From Miscanthus floridulus (taxonomy: Eukaryota > Streptophyta > Magnoliopsida > Poales > Poaceae), in the NCBI RefSeq assembly GCF_019320115.1, contig NC_089583.1, forward strand, positions 78,881,928-78,945,927: a stretch of 64,000 nucleotides of DNA, in the 5' to 3' direction. Positions 23,424 through 32,597 of the stretch are shown here, in pieces; position 1 is the stretch's first letter, and each line of letters begins with the position of its first letter. The position numbers were made by a program, and so were the translations under genes. The notes below the pieces were generated by a model. The model was not told the DNA's origin and did no database searches. It worked only from the letters and a program-made list of their open reading frames with translations.

Positions 23424-23834
23424 TGTCGACAGAATATCGTCGGCAGTCCACCGAGGGGTATCCTGCGATGGTAGATTTTTCAGTGAGAGTGCACGTAATC
23501 AGGAACCAGATGGTGACATAAGGTGCAGAGACAGCGATTTAGACAGGTTTGAGCCATTTGATCGACGTAATATCCTATGTTCTATGTCTTTGGTGTATTG
23601 TATTGAGATGCAATAGATAGATCTTGCTGGATCATGTATGCTAGGGGACCCCTGCCTCTCCTTATATACTCTGGAGGGGCAGGGTTACAAGGAAAGTAGC
23701 CTATGTGGTACTATATAATGTCTTACGGTGCACGCCGAGCAGCGCCGTGCACGCCTTGATCTTGTGGGCTAGGCCGCCCCTGGGGGCATAGCCCATGTGG
23801 TCTGCCATGGGTATCCGTGGTCATACCCCCCATA
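23424..23834 (-). repeat. 3' LTR of the non-autonomous element
   Basis: It aligns by eye over its full length with the LTR at 26521-26931 (for example CGTCGGCAGTCCACCGAGG against CATCGGTAGTCCATCGAGG). Its outer-strand start is decayed to TAT instead of TGT. Confidence 0.85.
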
Positions 23835-24169
23835 GCTAGTCCTCGAGCCTGACAGTAGGTGACGTAGTCACATGGTGCTAGGGTCAGAAAGTAGAAGACC
23901 AGCCGAGCAGGCAGCCAGTCCCCGGGTGTAGCCTCGAGATAAGAAAAGCGCACATTCACCGCAAGGTGAAGTGTGCCCACTTAGTCCCCGAGCCTGCTGG
24001 AAGATGAAGAATGAATCTTGTAGCAGGGTCAAAGGAAAAGAAGTCTGAAAGCTTGCCGACGTTGTCTGACATGCGCGTATCAAGACCCTAGACATGCTAC
24101 CCAAGATCAGCACCATGATCCAAACAGCATAGAGCAGCTTGATAGCACACCGATGAGACGTAGCAAGAT

Positions 24170-25530
24170 ACGAGCACCGAGGAGTCCTCGGCATAGCTGG
24201 CGATGTCCAAGCACCGAGGAGTCCCCGACGTAGCCGGTGATGTTCGACCACCAAGGGAGTTCCTGGCGTAGCTGGTGATGTCCGAGCACCAAGGAGTCTC
24301 CGACGTAGGTGGCGATGTCTGAGCACCGAGGAGTCCCCGACATAGCTGGCGACATCCGAGCACCAAGGAGTCCCCGGCGTAGCTGGCGATGTCCGAGCAC
24401 CGAGGAGCGAGGAGTCCCCGACGTCGCTTGCGATGACCGAGCACCGAGGAGCGAGGAGTCCCCAGCGTCGCTAGCGATGACCGAGCACCGAGGAGCAAGG
24501 AGTCCCCGGCGTCACTGGCGATAACCGAGCACCGAGGAGCAAGGAGTCTCCGGCGTCGCTGGCGATGACCGAGCACCGAGGAACGAGGAGTCCCCGACGT
24601 CGCTGGCGATGACCGAGCACCAAGGAGCGAGGAGTCCCCGGCATCATTGGCGATGACTGAGCACCGAGGAGCAAGGAGTCTCCAGCGTCACTGGTGATGA
24701 CCGAGCGCCGAGGAGCGAGGAGTCCCCGGCGTCGCTGGTGATGACCGAGCACCGATGAGCGAAGAGTGCCTAGCGTCGCTGGCGATGACCGAGCATTGAG
24801 GAACGAGGAGTCCCCGGCGTCACTGGTGATGACTGAGGACTGAGGAGCGAGGAGTCCTCGGCGTAGGTGATGATGTCCGAGCATCGAGGAGCGAGGAGTC
24901 CCCAGCGTCGCTAGTGATGACCGAGCACCGAGGAGTGAGGAGTCCCCGGTGTCACTAGCGATAACCGAGCACCGAGGAGCGATGAGTCCCCAATGTTGCT
25001 GGCGATGACCGAGCACCAAGGAACGAGGAGTTCCTGGCATCGCTGGTGATGATCGAGCATCGAGGAGCGAGGAGTCCCCGGCGTCGCTGGCGATGACTGA
25101 GCATCGAGGAGCGAGGAGTCCCCGACGTCGCTGGCGATGACCGAGCACCGAGGAGCGAGGAGTCCTCGGCGTCGTTGGCGATGACTGAGCACCGAGGAGC
25201 GAGGAGTCCCTAACGTTGCTGGCGATGATCGAGCACCGAGGAGCGAGGAGTCCCTGGCATAGGCGGCGATGTCCGAGCACCGAGGAGCGAGGAGTCCCCG
25301 GCATTGCTGGCGATGACCGAGCATCGTGGAGCGAGGAGTCCCGGGCGTTGCTGGCGATGACCGAGCACCAAGGAGCGAGGAGTCCCTGGCGTCGCTGGCG
25401 ATGACCGAGCACCGAGGAGTTCCTGGCGTAGCTAGCGATGTCCGAGCACCGAGGAGTCCCCGGCGTAGGCGGCGGTGCGATGCCTGAGCACCGAGGAGTC
25501 CCTGGCGTAGCCGGCGACGTCCGTGCAGTG
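24170..25530. repeat. Tandem array of 37-bp and 44-bp units inside the non-autonomous element
   Basis: The core unit is 44 bp (GACCGAGCACCGAGGAGCGA followed by GGAGTCCCCGGCGTCGCTGG and CGAT), repeated a little over twenty times. Units at both edges are 37 bp and lack one GAGCGAG. On the minus strand the array is open for over 1.3 kb (25850-24471); because 44 is not a multiple of three, the peptide repeats every 44 residues (three units). No protein family is recognised, and coding is unproven. Confidence 0.85.
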
Positions 25531-26504
25531 AAGTGTGCCCACTTAGTCCTCGAGCACGAAGAATCCAAGTGCTGAGGAGTAACCAACGTAGCTAGCGATG
25601 AAGCATGAGCGATGAAAAGTCTGGTCAACTGGTCGGCGGCGAAGTGAGCATTGAGTAGAAGCGACCGGCGAACAGTTCGATCAACTGATCGGCGATGGAG
25701 TCCATGAACCAAGCGGTCTGACCAGTTGATCGGTGGAGAAGTCCGAGCACCAGGTGGTCCGATCACCTGGACGATGATCCTGCAATACAAACATGTAGAA
25801 CGGGTAGTACATGACGCATAAATAAATAAACTCCAGAGAAAAATCAGCAATGGTGATGAAACGACGTATGCAGTTCGGCGATCAGTTGGCGTGAAAATAT
25901 ATTTATGTTTAATATAAACCGCTCGACCAGTTAGTGTGTAGCTGAGTCTCCAGCCCTAACTAGCCCATAGTCCATAACGTTGAGCGCGGAGCCCGTGCAT
26001 GTGTAGGAGGAACAGGCATCGCTAAGGAGCTGCTGTCGACCACCCATAATGCAGAGGGCAGACGCTCGTGCACGTGTAGGGAGGAGCCGGAGATAGGGCC
26101 ATCTCTGGAGGCATCCGAGCATCAACATGACTGTTCAAGGGTTCAGAAAATCATTTGGAGAGCAAATATGGAGAAAACAGCTCGGAGAAACATTATGGTG
26201 ATTAACGAAGATTGGAGAATATTTAAAAGAATATTAAAGCGTGACTTAGCTTCAGACAGAACGTCTGGTCGGTGACGTATGGCGTTATTTGGTCGGTGTT
26301 GACGACGAACACCTGGCGGGCGGTGAGTTGTTGGTGAAGGCGACTTCGGAGGTGGTTCCGAGATCAGATCTGTTGTCGTGGGGGCTGATGTAGCCAACGA
26401 TGAATCGTCGTCGTGGACCAACATGGATCTCCATGAGATTGATGACGAGAACACGCTGTTGATTTGAGGTCCATCTGGCTCGCCATGGATCAAGCGCACA
26501 CCCC

Positions 26505-26520
26505 TACCTGGCGCGCCAAC
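26505..26520 (-). other. Primer-binding site of the non-autonomous element
   Basis: The minus strand reads TTGGCGCGCCAGGTAG immediately after the right LTR, identical to the site at 8346-8361. Confidence 0.65.
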
Positions 26521-26931
26521 TGTCAACATAATATCATCGGTAGTCCATCGAGGGGTATCCCGCAATGATAGATTTGTCGGTGAGGGTGCGCGTAATTAGG
26601 AATCGGATGGTGACACAAGGCGTGGAGACAGCGATTTAGACAAGTTTGGGCCATCTGATCGACGTAATACCCTATGTCCTATGTCTTTGGTGTAGTGTAT
26701 TGAGATGCAATAGATAGATCTTGTTGGATCGTGTATGCTAGGGACCCTTGCCTCTCCTTATATACTCTGGAGGGGCAGGGTTACAAGGAAAGTAGCCTAT
26801 GTGGTACTATACAATGTCTTGCGGTGCACGCGCGAGCAGCGCCGTGCATGCCTTGATCTTGTGGGCTGGGCCGCCCCTGGGGGCGCAGCCCATGTGGTCT
26901 GCCATGGGTATCCGGGGTCATATCCCCCACA
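26521..26931 (-). repeat. 5' LTR of the non-autonomous element
   Basis: On the plus strand it starts TGTCAACATAATATC and ends CCCCCACA. It is the same length as the partner at 23424-23834, with scattered substitutions. Confidence 0.85.
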
Positions 26932-26973
26932 CACATGAACCACTTAATTACCAAAACCAAATCAGGACTTTTA

Positions 26974-28189
26974 CCACTACTCATGGAAACACCAAAAAAA
27001 TCACCCTAGCTCAAGGAGGCAGACATCGACATCAAGGTAAGCATCTTATCAGAGTTTTGCTAGTTAACTAGGTTAGTGAGATGCATCCCACAAATCAACA
27101 AGGGTCTAGGGCGATCTTGCCTTTTCGTAAAAGGGCAACTAGGTTGGGTAAACCAATGAGATGGCATTGAACAAGGTTGAGCTACAAAGCGAATAAAGGT
27201 CGATAAGGTCTTAGTAAAGGCCTTGTTAAACGTCGAGCTTAATGAAGGACATGGCCTAGATTGTCTGAGGTGGTTGGGGATGGCTAGATGAGGTTAAGAG
27301 AAATACTTTCAACTCCGGAGATTGCCAACCACGTCTCATCCCTAATTGAGGATGGTAGAAGGGGACATTGGTTGCTTGAATGAGCACTCCCTCGGCTAGT
27401 TGTTCGGCTGATGGTTTCTACGGCTAATAAGCCGACTAATGCTAATTTGTTGTGAGAGAAAAACATTATACTATAACTGATAAGCAGTTCAAGCGAACAA
27501 GAAAGTTTGACTTAAAACTTGTTGCCAATTTTTTTGATAGACTCCAAGACATCAATTGAACTTGATAGAAGAATAAATTTGGAACCTTCTCAAGGTTTAG
27601 CAAAAGGTTTTGACAAAGCTAGGCTTGGGTCACTACAAAGAGCTATAAGATTGTTGCATTTGAGTGTGTGCGTATGGTGGGGTGTGTAGGTGGGAGGGTG
27701 TTTCGTACTTGGCTGGAATACATAAGGAGTGGCTACCTCAATGCGAGAGTTTGTTACTGGTATAATTATGAGATGGCACCCAGAGAAGACCAACGATAGA
27801 GGCATTTGAATCCAATAGTGGAAGGTATTGACAGGCTACAATGCATCATGATGAAAATGGAAACTATTCTTAATCGCCTCCATATGAGCAAGAGCCAGGT
27901 GTGAACTAGAGGGCATTTGAAGGGTTTTTCTACCGAATGGCAATTGTGGGTAAATAACCAATTACTACGTGGGTAGATACATAATAAATAGGACAAAGAG
28001 AAGGATTCGAGTGAGGAGTCATATTTTGGTCGCTCCGTGTGGAAAACAGAAAAATAATATATGTTTTCTCCGCTTAGAGTGAAAGATACATAACATGATT
28101 GTACCAACAAGGCGATAAAAACACTGTCCAATAGATATATTTTAGGGAAGAAGGACCACCAAGAATTCATCCCTATTCAAAACTCAAAA
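26974..28189. other. Intergenic sequence with one decayed MITE
   Basis: No gene is recognised. A short decayed hAT-like MITE lies at 27399-27501. Confidence 0.35.
27399..27501. mobile_element. Short hAT-like MITE, decayed
   Basis: It contains TTGTTCGGCTGATGG at the left, AAGCGAACAAG at the right and the interior motif TTGTTGTGAGAGAAAAACA shared with the other members of this family in the window. Confidence 0.45.
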
Positions 28190-28401
28190 TGGGCGTGTTT
28201 AGGACTGCGGTTGCCGACCGCGCGGTGCGGTACGCGTATCGTAGCCCTCCCACCACGGCAAAGAAAACACAGCTCCTAGTTCGTTTCTGTGGTCTGCGTG
28301 TCGTGCACAGGGAAAAGAATCACCGCACCATGGCGAGGTGTGGCGCAATTCTCAGCTTCTTTTCGCTGCCGCCACAGGGAACGCAGCCCCAAACACACCC
28401 A
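28190..28401. mobile_element. MITE with TGGGCGTGTTT ends
   Basis: The ends TGGGCGTGTTTAGG and CCCAAACACACCCA are inverted repeats with few mismatches. The 212-bp interior is GC-rich with no reading frame of note. A target duplication is not obvious. Confidence 0.55.
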
Positions 28402-28487
28402 ATAGCTATTGCATCGAAAGTCCTGGCCACAAGAAAGTTGGAATTCCATTTGTGCAAATATGCACGGCCATAATTTTTGGAAACAAT

Positions 28488-28623
28488 GGCCCCGTTCGGC
28501 GTACCTTAAATTCAGCTTGTTTGGCTTCTTTTTTCAGTCAGAACAGTGTTTTTCTCTCACAACAATTCAGCAAAACAGTGTTTTTCAGCCACCTTCAGTC
28601 AAGTTTCAGCAAGCCGAACGGGC
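28488..28623. mobile_element. Short hAT-like MITE (CCGTTCGGC ends)
   Basis: The ends GGCCCCGTTCGGC and GCCGAACGGGC are inverted. The interior TTTTTCTCTCACAACAATTC is the reverse form of the family motif. It lies upstream of the 29400 gene, possibly in its distal promoter. Confidence 0.65.
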
Positions 28624-29399
28624 AAAAAAAAAAAAAAAAAACATGACATCTTTTGATATGACGTAAGCAAAATGCACGTACCGAGTGCAAATCTACGTAA
28701 GCAAATAAGTTTTTTTTAATAAGACAAGCAACTAACTGCATTCTTGAGTTTTTTTTTCCCGCTGTCGTCCGGCAACGGACGTATCTTCTCGAGGAAGGCA
28801 AGGTACTGAAGCTTGAGAATGAAAAATGAAGGGTCAAACAAATTTCCCGAAACCATGGACACCAAAGAGGAAGACAAACAGTCACAACCAATCACGGCGC
28901 CAAAACATGCAGCGCAGCTTCATCATGGTCCTCATGGGTCCTGGATATGGCGGAAAAACAGGTGGTGGCCGTTGCAATTGCAGCCACATCCCAACTCCGG
29001 CTCCAGGTCCAGGCCGCTCCAACACCGAAGCAGCCAGCAGCCAGCACCAGCAGCAGCTTGACCCTCCTCTCCGACTCCAACCCAATCCAATGGCCCTCCT
29101 CCGCCCCCGTTGTCTCACCTCACGCGCTCCCTGACCTGCCCCCAGCACGACGCGATGCTCCGCACCGCGTCGGATAGATGGACGATATTGCTGGGCAGCC
29201 GGGAAGGAAAGGAGACGACTCTTCCCGTGCCGTGCTGACGCCACCACCACGCGGCCCCGGTCTCCTCTTGCCCTCCTCTCCTCCGTCTGGATCTGGTCCT
29301 ATCCCCTCCCCACCCTCCGCCGCCGCCGTCCTCGCCCTCCCGGCCTCAGCCACGAGCCAGACCGCCGGGCTCCTTGCCTCGTCTCGCCTCGCCGGCGAG
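28624..29399 (+). other. Promoter and 5' untranslated region of the 203-residue gene
   Basis: The sequence changes from AT-rich to a pyrimidine- and GC-rich leader from about 28930. No TATA box stands out and no separate gene is seen. Confidence 0.4.
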
Positions 29400-30506
29400 A
29401 TGGACGGCGGCGGGGAGACGCTGCTGGTGCGGAGGAGCAAGGGCAAGAAGAGACCGCAGCAGCCGGCGGCGCCCGCGGAGAGGGGCTCCGGCGGCAGCGG
29501 GGACAGGTTCCGCACGCTCTGGCGGGACTACCACGACCTACTGCAGGTGAGTGGCGCCAGTCTCGTCGATTCTTGCTGCGCCCAACAATCTTTTCGCCCT
29601 TTGCAATTTTCATGCCGCTCTACTGTTTCGAGCTGTTCTTATTGTGGGTCCACCGCCGGCTTGATTGCTGGATTCCTCGTGCTATCCCCCTGTTTCGGTT
29701 GCTAGTACTCGTGATTCTTTTCTGCCGTGGGACGGGGATTCAAGAACTCCATCGAATAGCATGGTCAAGTCCAACAATTAAGTATATCTGTGATTACACT
29801 TGAAGCTGATACAACATTTGATGCAGGAGACTGAGGCAAAGAAGAAGAGGCTGGCGAGCACGAAGCGGAGAAGCCTCGCCTTGCTTGCTGAAGTAGTGAA
29901 GTCAAGTATGACAGTTCTTCGGCTCCTGCTTTATGGCTCCATGTTACTATGCTATATCATCTTGTTATTCTTCATGCTGGCATTATTACTGCTTTTCAGC
30001 TTCACTAACTGTGTAGCTGCTTTCTGTTGCAAGGTTCTTGCGAAGGAAGTACCAATCCTTTCTGAAGGGTGGCTCGCAGCAGAAACATTACAAGTTGAAG
30101 AAGCAGGCTCGGTACATGCCATCCCCATTGGGAAGCAACAAGGCTACATCGCTAGCCGATCATGGTGCAGGGACAAAAGTGCCTTCTACCAGCAAAAACC
30201 CGAACCTTCACTTAAATCAAGATTCTGTTCCGGTAAGTGTTGGAGTTCATGAATTAACATAAACTGTATAAGAAGCGTGTTTTTATGGCAATAAAAGGGC
30301 CTTCTTGTCTGCAGAATGAAGTGTGGAATGATTGCCAGGGGCAACAGGGCCATCCAGAAGTCGAAAAGTTTGATCAGGTCAGGGTGGACGAAGACATGAT
30401 GACAGCTGATGTCAAATTATCAGTTTGTAGGGATACAGGAAACTCTCCTGCAAGTGAAGGTAAGAGGATGGTTCCATGGCAAGACCGGTTACCGTTGAAG
30501 GCCTAG
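29400..30506 (+). CDS. Plant protein of unknown function, 203 residues, four exons
   Basis: Coding exons are 29400-29546, 29827-29900, 30034-30232 and 30315-30506 (612 nt). Introns are GT-AG and phases fit (0, 2, 0). The start chosen is MDGGGETLLVRRSKGKK, whose ATG follows GCCGGCGAG. An in-frame ATG at 29178 would add about 74 residues of low-complexity proline- and serine-rich sequence and is less likely. The protein has a basic lysine-rich N-terminus, the segment FRTLWRDYHDLLQETEAKKKR leading into a probable short coiled coil, FLRRKYQSFLKGG, a polar middle, and the C-terminal WQDRLPLKA. These blocks recur in small uncharacterised nuclear-looking proteins of flowering plants. No catalytic domain is seen and I do not assign a function. 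The 3' side meets a truncated retrotransposon at about 30590. Confidence 0.75.
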
Positions 30507-30599
30507 GCCATCAGTTGATGTTGCTAAGAAATAAGCTGCTTCTCTGATAGCTGGCTTTGCAACTGTATCCCTCAAATGCTCAGTAGTGAAGCATTTTAA

Positions 30600-30960
30600 A
30601 TGAATTAAGCTTCTTCGTTACAAGATGATAGCGTTCCTCACGCTCACTCTTGGTTCCTCATGGAGCGCACAAATGTCCGACCATAGTGAATGAACGTCTT
30701 TGTGGTTCTGCACACGGTTAAAGACATCCTTACAAAGGCCTCTAAAAAGGGTGTTTCTAGTCTTTGCATTCCATTTCTCGTAGTGAATCTCATCACCTTA
30801 AAGGTTGACGGGATCCTTAGATTTTGGGAAGTCTTGTGAGGCGGCTCTAAGCACTTCAACATCTAAAGTCTCTAGGTACGTCTCCATGTGAATTTTTCAA
30901 TAAGAAAAAGTATCTCCCTCAAAGACGGAAAAGGGTCCATCCCTGTGGGACATCTTGCTC
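30600..30960 (-). pseudogene. Sirevirus gag, N-terminal fragment
   Basis: The minus strand carries frames similar to the gag at 57408-57037 (shared blocks such as LRIPSTF and MQRLETP in one frame and the NAKARNT region in the other), but frameshifted and cut. Gag would form the particle. This fragment is non-functional. Confidence 0.6.
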
Positions 30961-31006
30961 TAGGCGGTTAAGCCTAATTTAAGGAGCACGAGGCTCCGAT
31001 ATCAAT

Positions 31007-32597
31007 TGAAGGATCAAGATGCTCAAGAGCGGCGGTGAATTGAGCTAATTGTAAATTTCTTTCAATAATTAAACCCTACACTTAGCTCATTTTACCCCAT
31101 TGTGCCTAGAAGTGTTTCTATTGTTTTACCGCACAAAAGTTTTGCACCCTATGTTTCAATCCTACTCTAGCATGACAATTCTAAGAACGTAAAGACATGA
31201 ATTGAATTGTTCAAAAGTAAATGCTCAAAGTAAAGAGAGAGAGGAACATGGCGATGTTTTTTCGAGATATCGGAGAGTCGCCACTCCACTAGTTCTCGTT
31301 GTAGCACCCGCGCAAGGGTGTAGCTCCCCCTTATCTGCGCAAGGATCAAGTGCTCTCTACGGGCTGATTCTTTGACACTCCGTCACGGTGAATCGTCGAC
31401 AACCGCTCACACCATGACTTGGATCATCTATAAACTCTACCGGATGATCACCAAGCTTCCGATCATCATCGAGTCGTCTAGGTGATGGTGATCACCAAGA
31501 GTAACAAGCACAAACTCTAACTTGACCAAGACAAGCCTAATAAGAAAGGTGAATACACACTTGCTACTTTCTATGCACTAATGAGATCCTTAATCTTGGA
31601 TTCAAGTCTCAATCACCTCACTAGGCTTTTGCTCTCTCTTGCACTCTAAAGATGTTTCTCAGCTAAACAAATGGGCAAGAGAATTAAGTTGGACGAGTGG
31701 AAGATGTATTTATACTCTCCACTTCAAAACATACCCATTGGGGTCCAACTCAGCATTTTTGGGGTGACCGAACGCTCAGGTCAAAGTGACTGGACGCGTC
31801 CGGTCAGTAGCCAATGGCTACATGACACCAGCACAGTCATCACACCGTAACAAAGATTGGACTCTGTCCAGCGTCAGATCGCCACCCATCTGACACGTTC
31901 AGTCATCAATTTTTTTTTTCTCTAGATGCTTATTGTTGTTGACCGGACACGGTCTCTAGTGCGTCAGGTCACAATGTTTTTAGCATCCGGTTCTTCGTGA
32001 GTGTTGCGCGCTCTCTGCTATAGTTGCACACACTTGCGTGTCCGATCCTGATTAGGAGCCAGCGCCCGGTCATCCTTCTGCCCCTGCAGCGCGTGCCAAC
32101 AACTGACTGGACTCAGCACAGTAGCATTCGGTCACTTCTTCTCCTGTGTCTGGTCAATGAAACAACACTCCATTCACATCTAAATCATGCACCTTTGTGA
32201 ATGAGTTTGACTTCAATCAATCTTTGGGCTATACCTGAGCTACCTAGTGCTAAGTTTGACAATTGTGCACCACACCTAACACATTAGACTTTTCTAGATC
32301 AAGCTACTAGTTCATACCCCCTTAATAGTACGGCCAAAGGAAAAACAAAGTCCTAAACTACTATAAGTGTCTCTCCAACGCCAAACGACACTTAGAACTA
32401 GTTCGTCCTTAACATTGTCATCAATCATTTGAAAACCGAAATAATTTCCATCGACAAGAGCATGAATACCATATTTGTCCAATTAATCATTATTACCATG
32501 GCCTAACTCAAATTGTCTCTACAAAACACACGTTAGTCACAGTAATCTTGTGTCGTCATTAATCACCGAAATCCAACTAGGAGCCTAGATGCTTTCA
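31007..32597 (-). repeat. Sirevirus LTR of the truncated copy (1591 bp)
   Basis: It aligns by eye with the LTRs at 44343-45952 and 57462-59030. The TATA box (minus strand TATAAATA, 31714-31707) and decayed GACCGGACG palindromes near 31765-32160 are present. Confidence 0.75.

Larger units (their letters stand above)
23424..26931 (-). mobile_element. Complete non-autonomous Tat-like LTR element, 3.5 kb, TSD CACAT
   Basis: Two similar 411-bp LTRs (23424-23834 and 26521-26931) bound the element, and CACAT flanks it exactly (23419-23423, 26932-26936). A primer-binding site TTGGCGCGCCAGGTAG lies left of the right LTR, so transcription runs right to left. There is no gag, protease, reverse transcriptase or integrase, so it would need proteins from another element. 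The interior is dominated by a tandem array (24170-25530). Confidence 0.85.
19325..26973 (-). repeat. Sirevirus-like Copia LTR split by two later insertions
   Basis: On the minus strand the LTR starts at about 26973 (AAAAGTCCTGATTTGG, first bases decayed) and ends CCTTTCA at 19325. Its pieces are 19325-20398, 22844-23423 and 26937-26973, about 1.7 kb in total. The first gap holds a solo LTR with TSD CCTAT and the second a complete non-autonomous element with TSD CACAT. The start resembles that of the solo LTR, so both belong to related Copia families. Confidence 0.55.
30590..32597 (-). mobile_element. Truncated Sirevirus (5' LTR plus start of gag)
   Basis: The LTR spans 31007-32597 (plus strand TGAAGGATCAAG to GATGCTTTCA). 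To its left are a primer-binding-site remnant and the first ~400 bp of gag, matching the full-length element at 44343-59030. Similarity stops at about 30590, just after the 203-residue gene, so the rest was deleted or never inserted. Confidence 0.75.

Noticed and set aside
24170..25530. CRISPR-like array
   Set aside because: The units are directly adjacent with no unique spacers, and the context is a plant LTR element.
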